Below, piece by piece: positions 53,272-61,355 of a DNA stretch of 64,000 nt (positions are counted from its first letter, which is position 1; every line of letters begins with the position of its first letter). The stretch is from Roseobacter cerasinus. GTDB taxonomy: Bacteria; Pseudomonadota; Alphaproteobacteria; Rhodobacterales; Rhodobacteraceae. The DNA lies in NCBI RefSeq assembly GCF_009811755.1, contig NZ_BLIV01000002.1, positions 117,001-181,000 of the forward strand. The letters run 5' to 3'. The notes beneath the pieces were generated by a model. The model ran no database searches. It saw nothing but the letters and a program-made list of their open reading frames with translations, and was not told where the DNA came from. Position numbers and translations under genes: made by a program.

Positions 53272-53646
53272 TTAGGTCTCCCTTTGCGGCTCATCCGCCG
53301 CGATGCTGTAGTAGTCGCCCTTGGAGGCGGTATGGATATGGCCGCGCAAGCGCAGCCCAGTCGGCCCGTCGATCGAGCCGGTGGAAAAACAGGTGAAATC
53401 GTCGTCGTCATGCGCCCAGAAGAGCGCGGAGCCGCAGATGGGGCAGAACCCCCGCCGCGCCTTAGCGGACGATTGGAACCAGCGGACCTCGCCCTTGATC
53501 TCAAGCGTGCCGTCTTCCACGTAAGACGAGGCCCAAGCGTGCCCTGATTGCTTGCGGCATTGGGTGCAATGACAGGCGGCGGGCGCGCCCAACGTGCCCT
53601 TGGCCTCATAAGTGACTGCACCGCAGAGACAGCTGCCCGTTACCAT
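53272..53646 (-). CDS. GFA/CENP-V-family zinc protein
   Basis: 124 residues. Cys6 and Cys8 in SCLCGAVTYEA, Cys25, Cys27 and Cys30 in ACHCTQCRKQSGHAWAS, and Cys68 and Cys71 in GFCPICGS are the zinc ligands of the GFA fold. One member was described as a glutathione-dependent formaldehyde-activating enzyme. Formaldehyde may be released when demethylating dehydrogenases run without THF, so a scavenging role would suit its place in the operon (inference). Confidence 0.85.
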   Translation of the reverse strand: MVTGSCLCGAVTYEAKGTLGAPAACHCTQCRKQSGHAWASSYVEDGTLEIKGEVRWFQSSAKARRGFCPICGSALFWAHDDDDFTCFSTGSIDGPTGLRLRGHIHTASKGDYYSIAADEPQRET

Positions 53647-53647
53647 C

Positions 53648-54268
53648 TCAGGCCCTCCCCGGTGTGGTCGACGCGCCCAGAAGCACGCCGTAGATGACGA
53701 AACAGGCGGCTAGCACGCGCCGCACCCAGATGTTGAAGACCGCGCCCAAAGCCGCGCGCGCCAGGCCCGCGCCCAGCAACGTGAAGCCGATGTAGCTCAG
53801 CGCCGTGATGGTCAGTGCGGTGGGCACGATCACCGCCATCTGCTCCCAGATCGGCACGCCGGGCTGCACGAATTGCGAAAAGGCGGCGAGATATCCGGCG
53901 ACGCTTTTGGGGTTGATCGTGGCGACAGCCAGCGCGTGCAAGTAGATCGATTTTGCAGGTCGGTCGCCCACCACGACGGGCCGCTTGGCCAAGATCCAGC
54001 CACGGACACCCAGATAGATCAGGAACCCCGCCCCCACCAACTTGGCAATGAAAAACCCCGTAGGTGAGGCTGCGATCAGCGCAGTGATCCCCAGCGCCGA
54101 CAGCACCAGAAACAGCGTCGCCTGCGTGAGGATTGCCAGCACACCGACCATCGCGCGAGGAAAGCTCAGGTGCATCCCGTTGGTGATGCAGTTGACCGCA
54201 TTCGGCCCCGGCGTGGTCACGAAGACCACCCAGAACAGCGCGAATATGGTCCAGGCCTCAAAGCTCAT
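53648..54268 (-). CDS. LysE/RhtB-family exporter
   Basis: 206 residues with six hydrophobic segments. WTIFALFWVVFVTTPGPNAVNCITNGM and VATINPKSVAGYLAAFSQFV are family signatures. It overlaps the XRE-cupin stop by one base (TGATG) and leads directly into the GFA gene. Export of an amino-acid product or a methylated amine is conceivable; the substrate is unknown. Confidence 0.88.
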   Translation of the reverse strand: MSFEAWTIFALFWVVFVTTPGPNAVNCITNGMHLSFPRAMVGVLAILTQATLFLVLSALGITALIAASPTGFFIAKLVGAGFLIYLGVRGWILAKRPVVVGDRPAKSIYLHALAVATINPKSVAGYLAAFSQFVQPGVPIWEQMAVIVPTALTITALSYIGFTLLGAGLARAALGAVFNIWVRRVLAACFVIYGVLLGASTTPGRA

Positions 54269-54840
54269 CAGTACACCGGCGGCGCGATGACCCAGATGGC
54301 CACGGCGGGTTTGTCATAAGGGTTGGCCCAGCGGAAGGCTTCGCCGCGAATGCGGAAGCTGTCGCCAGGCGTGATCGTGTGGGTGATGCCGCTGATCTCC
54401 AGATCCAGTCGCCCGGAAACCAGATAGCCCACCTCCTGCGTGGGGCGCACCACAGCGTCGGTGATCTGACTGTGTGGCTCGAAGGTGGAATGCACCATCT
54501 CGAAATCATCGGTCAGATCGGGTGAGAGCAGCTCCTCCACCAGCCCCGCGACCGTGTTGCCGATCCGCCGCCGCGCCGTGTTCCGCACCACATACCCCGC
54601 CTCATGGGCGGGAGCCGCTGCATGGCGGAAGAGGATCGAGACAGAGACCTCCAGCGCCTTCGCCATCTGCCGCAAATCGGTGATCGAGGGCTCGGATTTG
54701 TCCCGCTCCACCTGGCTCAGCCAACCCACTGACCGCCCAAGCTTTTCTGCCAGATCGCTCAGCGTCAGCCCGCGCGATTTCCGCAAGGCACGCAAATCCG
54801 CACCAAGCGTATCGGGGTGAGAGGGCAGGTCGTGGCGCAT
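54268..54840 (-). CDS. XRE helix-turn-helix regulator with C-terminal cupin
   Basis: 190 residues. Residues about 12-66 form the HTH (LGADLRALRKSRGLTLSDLAEKLGRSVGWLSQVERDKSEPSITDLRQMAKAL). Residues about 110-186 form a cupin (VRPTQEVGYLVSGRLDLEISGITHTITPGDSFRI) that would bind a small effector. It is the first gene of the six-gene operon, and tandem dyads at 54848-54910 lie immediately upstream. This suggests an autoregulated operon inducible by a substrate, such as betaine or a methylglycine; inference. Confidence 0.93.
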   Translation of the reverse strand: MRHDLPSHPDTLGADLRALRKSRGLTLSDLAEKLGRSVGWLSQVERDKSEPSITDLRQMAKALEVSVSILFRHAAAPAHEAGYVVRNTARRRIGNTVAGLVEELLSPDLTDDFEMVHSTFEPHSQITDAVVRPTQEVGYLVSGRLDLEISGITHTITPGDSFRIRGEAFRWANPYDKPAVAIWVIAPPVY

Positions 54841-54847
54841 CTGTTCC

Positions 54848-54910
54848 GTGAAAAAATCGACGTTTTATTCACGTTAGTGATTCTGGTGAAAAAATCCAGT
54901 CGTTTTTCAC
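54848..54910. promoter_or_regulatory. Two 25-bp operator-like dyads upstream of the XRE-cupin operon
   Basis: Site 1 (54848-54872) runs from GTGAAAAAATCG to GTTTTATTCAC and site 2 (54886-54910) from GTGAAAAAATCC to CGTTTTTCAC. Each has GTGAA...TTCAC symmetry with A and T tracts, and site 1 ends 8 bp before the start codon. Centres are 38 bp apart. XRE-type repressors bind such dyads, so this is the most convincing operator pair in the window. Confidence 0.8.
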
Positions 54911-55039
54911 GCCCGGGGCTGCTTTCTTGGCCTATCCGGCGTCAGATCGCCCATGATATCAGCACTGGCACTGACGCGCGCAGACAGCGATCCAAACGTT
55001 TGTTCAAATTCCCCGCAAAGCGCGACAACCAACCGTGAT

Positions 55040-55504
55040 CTAGACGCGCTCAAACGTCCCGAATACCGACGTAAGAATACTGCTGAGCGCTTGCGCATCT
55101 GCTTCCCGGAACGCATCGGGCTGATCACTGTCGATGTCGAAGACCGCGATCACGTTGCCCACCGCGTCGCGCACCGGCAAAACAAGTTCCGACCGCGTGG
55201 AGCTGGCACAGGCAATATGTCCGGGGAAGGCCTCGACGTCGGGCACAAGCTGGATCTCTCCGGTGCGGGCTGCCGCCCCACACACCCCGCGCGAGAAGGG
55301 GATCACGAGGCACCCGTGTCCCCCCTGATAGGGCCCGATCTTCAGCAGCTCCGGTTCGGTCACACGGTAGAACCCGGTCCAGTCAAAGCGGTCATCCGCA
55401 TGGTGCACCTCGCAGGCGACTGTGGCCATCAGCGCGACAGCATCGGTTTCGCCCTCGGTCAGGGCGAGGATGGTCTTGCGAAGGTGATCATAATCAAGGC
55501 TCAT
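55040..55504 (-). CDS. Free methionine-(R)-sulfoxide reductase (GAF type)
   Basis: 154-residue GAF-domain enzyme that repairs free Met-R-sulfoxide. The three cysteines of the fRMsr family are all present: Cys65 in GGHGCLVIPF, Cys75 in RGVCGAAARTG and Cys99 in GHIACASSTRSELVLP. HHADDRFDWTGFYRV and VFDIDSDQPDAF are conserved. It may protect the free methionine pool, which suits the nearby methyl-transfer operon, but it is transcribed apart from it. Confidence 0.9.
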   Translation of the reverse strand: MSLDYDHLRKTILALTEGETDAVALMATVACEVHHADDRFDWTGFYRVTEPELLKIGPYQGGHGCLVIPFSRGVCGAAARTGEIQLVPDVEAFPGHIACASSTRSELVLPVRDAVGNVIAVFDIDSDQPDAFREADAQALSSILTSVFGTFERV

Positions 55505-55602
55505 CTGGGCACCTTAGTGGCAAGCCCCTGCGCCACTGTCCAGCCCCCGGGCCCGCCCGGTCCGCAGCGCAACATCGAACGCCACACGCGGAGCGTTGCT
55601 GC

Positions 55603-55639
55603 GGCCACCTGGCGACATGGTCCAGATGGCCTCCTTTTT
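55603..55639 (+). terminator. Terminator-shaped hairpin read on the plus strand
   Basis: GGCCACCTGG (55603-55612) pairs with CCAGATGGCC (55622-55631), one G-T pair, and is followed by TCCTTTTTTT on the plus strand. Only minus-strand genes flank it, so either it serves as a stem after ridA, or it ends an unannotated plus-strand transcript. Confidence 0.5.
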
Positions 55640-56035
55640 TTAGGCAGCCGCAATCGCCTCAATCTCGAAGAGCAGGCTAGGAATGGCCAGGCGCGTCACA
55701 CCCAAAAGGGTCATCGGCGGCGCCACCTGATGCGGCCCGAACCGCATGCCCATGAGGTCAAAATTTTTCAAGGCTTCGTCCACATCCGTGGCATAGACGC
55801 CCAGTTTGATCACATTGCTGAGGTCCATCCCCGCCTCTTTCAAAACCGCCTCCAGATTGTCCAAAGCCAAGCTGATCTGGGCGCGCATGTCGTCGGGGTG
55901 TTGCGGAGCGCCTGTGCCATCCACAGCGGTTTGCCCGGCGCAAATGACCTGGCGGGTCGCGCCCTCAATCACCTCCGCTTGATTGTAGCCCAGCTTGATC
56001 GACCAGTCCCAAGGGTTCACAGCGGTGCGTTTCAT
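55640..56035 (-). CDS. RidA/YjgF-family enamine deaminase
   Basis: 131 residues. NPWDWSIKLGYNQAEVIEGATRQVICAGQTAVDGTG begins the RidA fold; the GVYATDVDEAL and FEIEAIAAA segments close it. The usual C-terminal Arg-Glu pattern (ARxxLPxxxxVExEAIA) is partly altered to TRLAIPSLLFEIEAIA, retaining the Arg and Glu. RidA proteins hydrolyse reactive imines. It is divergent from the YafY-type gene, with a shared dyad between them. Confidence 0.88.
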   Translation of the reverse strand: MKRTAVNPWDWSIKLGYNQAEVIEGATRQVICAGQTAVDGTGAPQHPDDMRAQISLALDNLEAVLKEAGMDLSNVIKLGVYATDVDEALKNFDLMGMRFGPHQVAPPMTLLGVTRLAIPSLLFEIEAIAAA

Positions 56036-56085
56036 CTCTCAAATCTCCTTGTTGGGTGTTGCTAAAACAGGTCTAAATCCTAATA

Positions 56086-56102
56086 GTGCCAAAATATGGC
56101 AC
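56086..56102. promoter_or_regulatory. Dyad between ridA and the YafY-type regulator
   Basis: GTGCCA (56086-56091) AAATA TGGCAC (56097-56102), a perfect 6-bp inverted repeat with a 5-bp AT spacer, 22 bp before the regulator start and in the shared promoter region. It is a good candidate operator for the adjacent regulator. Confidence 0.7.
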
Positions 56103-56124
56103 CTTTATTTGCAAATCTCACAGT

Positions 56125-56844
56125 ATGAACATTCGCCTGAGACAAGACGCCATTATCCGGTTTTTGCGCCGCAACGGGACAACCACCATCGACGCACTTG
56201 CCGAAGACGTCGGGGCCTCGCGCCGGACAGTGCTGCGCGACATCAGCGCCCTACGCGACGAGGGGTTCGTGATCCACTCAGACGTCGGGCGCGGTGGCGG
56301 CCTCCAGCTTGATCCACAGTCCATGCAGACCACCACACGCCTGTCAGTTCCGGAGGTCTTCGCGCTGCTGATCAGCGTCGCGGCACTGCGGGCGACGCGC
56401 AGCTTGCCGTTTTCGGATCTTGCGGACACGGGGCTCGCCAAGATCGAAAAGGCGCTGCCCTCCGATAAGGTCAAAGACCTGCGTGCCCTGCTCGATTGCC
56501 TGCATATCGGCGAGCTGTCGCCCCTGCAGGATTTGTCGGGCATGGGCAGCACCGACCGCGATCTTTTGCCAGCCTTCGAGGCCGCGTTCCTTGGGCGCCA
56601 ACTGCTCCGCTTCGACTATGTCGATGCGCAAGACCGCAGAACTCAACGGACGGTGGAGCCACAGGCGATGCTGATCCTGCCGCCACTCTGGTATCTTGTG
56701 GCATGGGATCCTGCGCGGGACGGTTTTCGGCACTTTCGCATGGACCGGATCAGCCAGCCCGCAGCGCTCGATGACACGAACTTCCGACGTCGCCACGTGC
56801 CGTTTGAAGACGACGTCTGCCCCTTCACCGAATTGACCCGCTGA
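56125..56844 (+). CDS. YafY-type regulator (HTH_11 and WYL domain)
   Basis: 239 residues. An N-terminal winged helix (RQDAIIRFLRRNGTTTIDALAEDVGASRRTVLRDISALRDEG) and a WYL domain near residues 145-225 (RFDYVDAQDRRTQRTVEPQAMLILPPLWYLVAWDPARDGFRHFRMDRI). WYL domains bind ligands, often nucleic-acid-related. ATG 56125 gives MNIRLRQD. It probably controls ridA from the shared dyad. Confidence 0.9.
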   Translation: MNIRLRQDAIIRFLRRNGTTTIDALAEDVGASRRTVLRDISALRDEGFVIHSDVGRGGGLQLDPQSMQTTTRLSVPEVFALLISVAALRATRSLPFSDLADTGLAKIEKALPSDKVKDLRALLDCLHIGELSPLQDLSGMGSTDRDLLPAFEAAFLGRQLLRFDYVDAQDRRTQRTVEPQAMLILPPLWYLVAWDPARDGFRHFRMDRISQPAALDDTNFRRRHVPFEDDVCPFTELTR

Positions 56845-56866
56845 TTGTGAAACGGGTGTCTCCGGT

Positions 56867-58039
56867 TCAGGGTCGCTCGATCGCAATGGCCGTACCTTCG
56901 CCCCCACCAATGCAGATGGCGGCCACACCGCGTTTCACGTCGCGTTTCTCCATAGCGTTCAAAAGCGTGACCATGATCCGGGCGCCCGAGGCGCCAATGG
57001 GATGCCCCAGAGCGCAGGCGCCGCCGTTGACATTCACGATGTCATGATCCAGCGCCATCTCCTGCATGAAGGCCAAAGGAACCACGGCAAAGGCCTCATT
57101 GACCTCCCACAAATCGACGGAAGAGACCTCCCAACCGATCCGATCCAACAGCTTTTGAGCGGCGGGCACGGGAGCCGTTGTGAAAAGCCCCGGCGCTTGC
57201 GCATGGCTGGCATGGCCAACGAGCCGCGCGCGGGTGCGCAGCCCCTGTGCCTCTGCCGCAGCCTCAGACGCCAAAACAAGGGCCGCCGCGCCGTCCGAGA
57301 TGGAGGACGCATTTGCCGCCGTCACGGTTCCGCCGTCCCGGAAGGCCGGTTTTAGCTGGGGGATCTTGTCAGGTCGCGCAGATCCCGGCTGCTCGTCCGC
57401 CGAAATGGTCACCGAGCCTTTGCGCGAGGTCACCTCGACCGCAGCGATTTCGCCCTCAAAAGCCCCAGTCTTCTGCGCCTCCAATGCGCGGGACAGCGAG
57501 GCAAGCGCATAGCTGTCCTGGATCTCCCTGGTGAACTGATAGGCCTCTGCACAATCCTCGGCGAAGGTGCCCATCAGACGGCCCTTGTCATAAGCATCCT
57601 CCAACCCATCCAGGAACATGTGGTCGACCACCTTGCCATGGCCAAGCCGCGCACCGCCCCGCATTTTTTCCAACAAATACGGCGCATTGGTCATGCTCTC
57701 CATACCACCGGCGATCATCACATCAGCCTGACCAAGGGCAATCTGATCATGCGCCATCATGGCCGCTTTCATCCCCGACCCGCACATCTTGTTCAGGGTG
57801 GTCGCGGGGATGTCATCACCAAGACCGGCCTTGAAACCTGCCTGTCGGGCCGGGGCCTGACCTTGCCCGGCAGGCAGCACGCAGCCCATGAGCACCTCGT
57901 CGATGGTCGGAGCGCCTGCATCCTGTATTGCGGCCTTGATGGCGGCTCCGCCAAGGTCAGCGGCACTGAGCTCGGTGAAATCTCCCTGAAAGCCGCCCAT
58001 CGGCGTCCGCGCTGCCCCGGCGATGACCACGTTCCGCAT
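56867..58039 (-). CDS. Acetyl-CoA C-acetyltransferase (thiolase)
   Basis: 390 residues. Acylated Cys86 in TTLNKMCGSGMKAAM, the His in NVNGGACALGHPIGASGARIMVTLLNAM and the final Cys in AAICIGGGEGTAIAIE form the thiolase catalytic triad. The enzyme condenses two acetyl-CoA or runs in reverse; PHB synthesis or ketone use are both possible. It is transcribed alone; PhaA-type and AtoB-type cannot be separated from sequence alone. Confidence 0.94.
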   Translation of the reverse strand: MRNVVIAGAARTPMGGFQGDFTELSAADLGGAAIKAAIQDAGAPTIDEVLMGCVLPAGQGQAPARQAGFKAGLGDDIPATTLNKMCGSGMKAAMMAHDQIALGQADVMIAGGMESMTNAPYLLEKMRGGARLGHGKVVDHMFLDGLEDAYDKGRLMGTFAEDCAEAYQFTREIQDSYALASLSRALEAQKTGAFEGEIAAVEVTSRKGSVTISADEQPGSARPDKIPQLKPAFRDGGTVTAANASSISDGAAALVLASEAAAEAQGLRTRARLVGHASHAQAPGLFTTAPVPAAQKLLDRIGWEVSSVDLWEVNEAFAVVPLAFMQEMALDHDIVNVNGGACALGHPIGASGARIMVTLLNAMEKRDVKRGVAAICIGGGEGTAIAIERP

Positions 58040-58116
58040 AGTTCCCCCTTTTGATGCCTAACAGATTCGTAAGATTTGCCCGCTATTAAGCAAGTGAAAG
58101 AGCAGTGAGGCCTCGA

Positions 58117-58455
58117 ATGCAACTCTCCACCAAAACAGAAGAGCAATTGCGTATCGTCTCCGTTCGGGGGGAGCGAATTGATGCGGCCGTCGCCCTTGAG
58201 TTCAAAGACGCGATGCGCGTCCAGACCGAGGACGGCCCGAAAACCGTCGTGCTGGACCTCAGCGAGGTGCAGTTCATCGATTCGAGCGGCCTTGGCGCCA
58301 TTGTCGCCGCGATGAAAAACCTCGGGATGGATCGCAAGATGGCGCTGGCCGGGCTGACACCAACGGTCGCGCGTGTGTTTCAGCTGACCCGGATGGACTC
58401 GGTCTTCAGCGTGTTTCCGACCTTGGATGGCGCATTGGACGAACTGCGCCTTTGA
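58117..58455 (+). CDS. STAS-domain anti-anti-sigma factor
   Basis: 112 residues. VVLDLSEVQFIDSSGLGAIVAAMKNLG is the RsbV/SpoIIAA-type helix with the phosphorylatable Ser in DSSG. It begins at ATG 58117 with GTGAGG as Shine-Dalgarno. Its partner kinase lies 27 bp downstream. No PP2C phosphatase or sigma factor is adjacent. Confidence 0.93.
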   Translation: MQLSTKTEEQLRIVSVRGERIDAAVALEFKDAMRVQTEDGPKTVVLDLSEVQFIDSSGLGAIVAAMKNLGMDRKMALAGLTPTVARVFQLTRMDSVFSVFPTLDGALDELRL

Positions 58456-58482
58456 CCAGAGCAGAGCAAAAAGGCCGGGCGC

Positions 58483-58950
58483 ATGCCGATCTTTCAGCCC
58501 TTTACGATTTCAATCCGCAGCGACCAGATGGCCGTCCGCAGTGCCTTGAAAGACGTGCTGTCGGGGCTTGGGCCGTTGGAGCTGGGCTCGGAAGAGGCCG
58601 GTACGGTTGAGCTGGTCTTGGCCGAAGCCCTGAACAATGTCGTGGAACATGCCTATACCGACACCGAGACGGTGGGCGATATCTCAATTGCCTGCTCGCA
58701 CGAACGCGACGGGCTGCATGTGCAAATCACCGATCAGGGCAAAGCGATGCCAAATGGCACCCCCCCCTTGGGTCAGCCTGCCGAGGTTGACGTCGAATTC
58801 GACGACCTGCCCGAAGGCGGGTTTGGCTGGTTTCTGATCAAGGACCTCGCAAAAGACGTGTCGTATGAACGCGTGGGGTCCGAGAATCAGTTGTCCATAC
58901 GTCTGGCCGTTGCAATCCCCACGTCAGACGCCGGAAAATCGCCCTCATAG
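58483..58950 (+). CDS. Anti-sigma factor / serine kinase of the HATPase type (RsbW-like)
   Basis: 155 residues. The GHKL motifs are VELVLAEALNNVVEHAYTD (N box), ITDQGKAMPNG (G1) and EGGFGWFLIKDLAKDV (G2). It should phosphorylate the STAS protein and sequester a sigma or other partner. Its target is unknown because no sigma gene is close. Confidence 0.92.
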   Translation: MPIFQPFTISIRSDQMAVRSALKDVLSGLGPLELGSEEAGTVELVLAEALNNVVEHAYTDTETVGDISIACSHERDGLHVQITDQGKAMPNGTPPLGQPAEVDVEFDDLPEGGFGWFLIKDLAKDVSYERVGSENQLSIRLAVAIPTSDAGKSPS

Positions 58951-59178
58951 GGGCCGCGCCGATCACCTTTCTCCAAAGTGCCGCGTTTCAATCACAATTT
59001 TGCCTTGATCCTTCGGCATGATCGAAGCGTAGCTCGTTATAGCTTCCCTCGACACCGCACCTAATAGCCCCCACCCAGTGTGTGGTGTCGAGGACTTCCC
59101 CAACAGACTCGCAAGCCCACCATGGACATCACAGCCCGGGCCGTTACCTTGCTCGAAAACGGATCAAGGGGCTGCACC

Positions 59179-60753
59179 ATGCGCGATTTTCACTTTCCCG
59201 GGCGGTCGTCCGTCCTCGCCACCAACGGCATGTGCGCCACCTCCCATCCGCTTGGCGCAAAAACCGCCATCGACATCATGGAGCGAGGCGGTAACGCCAT
59301 GGACGCCGCCATTGCCGGAGCGCTGGTTCTGGGGATTTGCGAACCGCAGATGACCGGCATAGGCGGCGACTGTTTTGTGCTCTGGCAACAGGGCGATGCC
59401 GATGTGCAGGCGTTGAACGGGTCAGGCCGCGCGCCAGCCGCACTCGACGCCGCCGAGTTGCGCGCGCAGGGCGAGACCGTTGTCCCCATCCAGAGCCCGC
59501 ATTCGGTCACCATCCCCGGCGCCATTGATGCCTTTTGCCATCTGGCCGACACCGTCGGCAAACTTGGCCTCGACACACTTCTGGCGCCTGCAATCAAAGC
59601 AGCGGAACAGGGGGTGCCCGTCGCACCACGCGCCGCCTTCGATTGGCGCAGCGACGCGCATGTGCTGCAAGGGTCTGCGCGCGATTTCTACATGATCGAT
59701 GGACGCTTGCCGCGTGTGGGCGAGATCTTTCGCGCGCCCGGTCAGGCGGAGGTTCTGCGGCGCGTTGCGACATCGGGCCGTGATGCCTTCTACAGCGGCG
59801 AAATTGCCGAAGACATGGTCAACACGCTCACGGGCTTGGGCGGGCGCCATACGGTCGACGACTTCTCCGCAGCGGCCTGCACAGAAACGCAGCCGATCTC
59901 CGGCACTTACAAGGGGATCGAAATTGTCGAGCATCCGCCAAACGGCCATGGCGCCACGGCCCTGCTCATGATGAACATTCTCGCACAATTCGACCTTGCC
60001 AGCATGGGTCCGTTGGGCACCCAACGGACCCATCTCGAAGCTGAAGCCGCCAAACTCGCCTACGACTCGCGCAATCGGTTCCTCGCAGATGCTGACTATA
60101 CCACACGCCTTGATCACATGCTCAGCATGGACACCGCCAAAGCCCTCGCAGCACTGATCGACCCCAGGAAATCCATACCAAACGCCACAAAGATCAGCGA
60201 GAATGTGCACAAGGACACCATCTACATCACCACCGTCGATCGCGACGGGATGTCCGTGTCGCTGATATATTCCATCTTCAACGGGTTCGGATCCGGCATC
60301 GCCTCCGAAAAATTCGGCATCCTGCTGCAAAACCGCGGCTCCGGTTTCACCGTAGAAGAAGGGCACCCAAACGAGCTGAAGGGCGGCAAACGGCCCATGC
60401 ACACCATCATCCCCGGCATGCTGCGCCGAGGCGGCAAGGTGGTCATGCCCTTTGGCGTCATGGGTGGCGCCTATCAGCCCAACGGTCACGCGCGCTTTGC
60501 CTCGAACATCGAAGACTTCGGAATGGATCCACAAAGCGCCATCGACCTACCCCGCGCCTTCTCAGATCAGGGCGATATGAAAGTGGAGAGGGGCTACTCC
60601 GATCAGGTGCGGCAAGAGCTGTCCGAGATGGGCCACAAGGTCAGCATCCCCGACACGCCCATCGGCGGCGCGCAAGCCATCCTGATTCGAGACGACGGTG
60701 TGCTCGAAGGCGCGAGCGATCCCCGCAAGGACGGTTGCGCGCTCGGGTATTGA
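59179..60753 (+). CDS. Gamma-glutamyltransferase family protein
   Basis: 524 residues, Ntn-hydrolase fold. GMCATSHPLGAKTAIDIMERGGNAMDAAIAGALVLGICEPQMTGIGGDCFVL is the large-subunit pattern. The nucleophilic Thr after autoprocessing is in HKDTIYITTVDRDGMSVSLIYSIFNGFGSGI, followed by the small subunit (GKRPMHTIIPGMLRRGGKVVMPFGVMGG). Members act on glutathione or other gamma-glutamyl or amide bonds. I chose ATG 59179 (MRDFHFPGRS); ATG 59122 is possible. No secretion signal is obvious. Confidence 0.9.
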   Translation: MRDFHFPGRSSVLATNGMCATSHPLGAKTAIDIMERGGNAMDAAIAGALVLGICEPQMTGIGGDCFVLWQQGDADVQALNGSGRAPAALDAAELRAQGETVVPIQSPHSVTIPGAIDAFCHLADTVGKLGLDTLLAPAIKAAEQGVPVAPRAAFDWRSDAHVLQGSARDFYMIDGRLPRVGEIFRAPGQAEVLRRVATSGRDAFYSGEIAEDMVNTLTGLGGRHTVDDFSAAACTETQPISGTYKGIEIVEHPPNGHGATALLMMNILAQFDLASMGPLGTQRTHLEAEAAKLAYDSRNRFLADADYTTRLDHMLSMDTAKALAALIDPRKSIPNATKISENVHKDTIYITTVDRDGMSVSLIYSIFNGFGSGIASEKFGILLQNRGSGFTVEEGHPNELKGGKRPMHTIIPGMLRRGGKVVMPFGVMGGAYQPNGHARFASNIEDFGMDPQSAIDLPRAFSDQGDMKVERGYSDQVRQELSEMGHKVSIPDTPIGGAQAILIRDDGVLEGASDPRKDGCALGY

Positions 60754-60755
60754 CC

Positions 60756-60785
60756 GGCAGGTACGGCGGGCTTCAGGCCGCCGCC
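60756..60785 (+). repeat. Single arm of repeat family A (copy 3)
   Basis: GGCAGGTACGGCGGGCTTCA then GGCCGCCGCC matches the right arm of the element at 47441-47469. Unlike the other copies it has no facing left arm. It forms a short self-hairpin (GGCGG/CCGCC) between converging ggt-like and hspQ genes. Confidence 0.6.
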
Positions 60786-60789
60786 TCGC

Positions 60790-61116
60790 TCAATTCAGTT
60801 GAAAGTGCAGCGGGTAAGATCCGTCCTCGAACGGGCCAAAAAGATCCGGAATATCCGGGTGATCCACAGGCTCACCTGAATAGTCGGCGATCAGGTTCTG
60901 CTCAGAGACATAGGCAACGTAATAGCTCTGCTCATTCTCGGCGAGCAGATGATAGTACGGCTGCTCCTTCACAGGGCGGCTGTCCTCGGGAATCGCCTCA
61001 TACCACTCTTCAGTGTTCGAAAACTCGGGGTCTACGTCAAAAATCACCCCACGGAAGGGGTGCTTCTTATGCCGGACGATCTGCCCGAGATGATATTTGG
61101 CACGCGTACTTAACAT
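60790..61116 (-). CDS. hspQ: HspQ/YccV-type hemimethylated-DNA-binding heat-shock protein
   Basis: 108 residues. STRAKYHLGQIVRHKKHPFRGVIFDVDPEFSNTEEWYEAIP and YYHLLAENEQSYYVAYVSEQNLIAD are the HspQ/YccV signatures. HspQ is a Lon protease specificity factor in Salmonella; YccV binds hemimethylated DNA in E. coli. ATG at 61116 begins MLSTRAKY. The 239 bp upstream to 61355 show no clear feature. Confidence 0.9.
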   Translation of the reverse strand: MLSTRAKYHLGQIVRHKKHPFRGVIFDVDPEFSNTEEWYEAIPEDSRPVKEQPYYHLLAENEQSYYVAYVSEQNLIADYSGEPVDHPDIPDLFGPFEDGSYPLHFQLN

Positions 61117-61355
61117 CACAAACAAGCCCCTTACCGACGCACGGTAATCGGTTCAAGGGGGGTTTGTCCAATCACAGCCTATGAATCGCTGGAAACAGTT
61201 TGTGAAGGGCGCGCGCACAGTCAGATGGGGAGGCCGCGACCAAGAGGCTCAATCCTGACAAATGCATATGTCGCCCCCGCAGGCAAAACGTGATTCCCCA
61301 AGCCGGGATTTTCATGTAAACTGCCCAAAAACAAAAAATGAAAAGCGAGAGGCAG

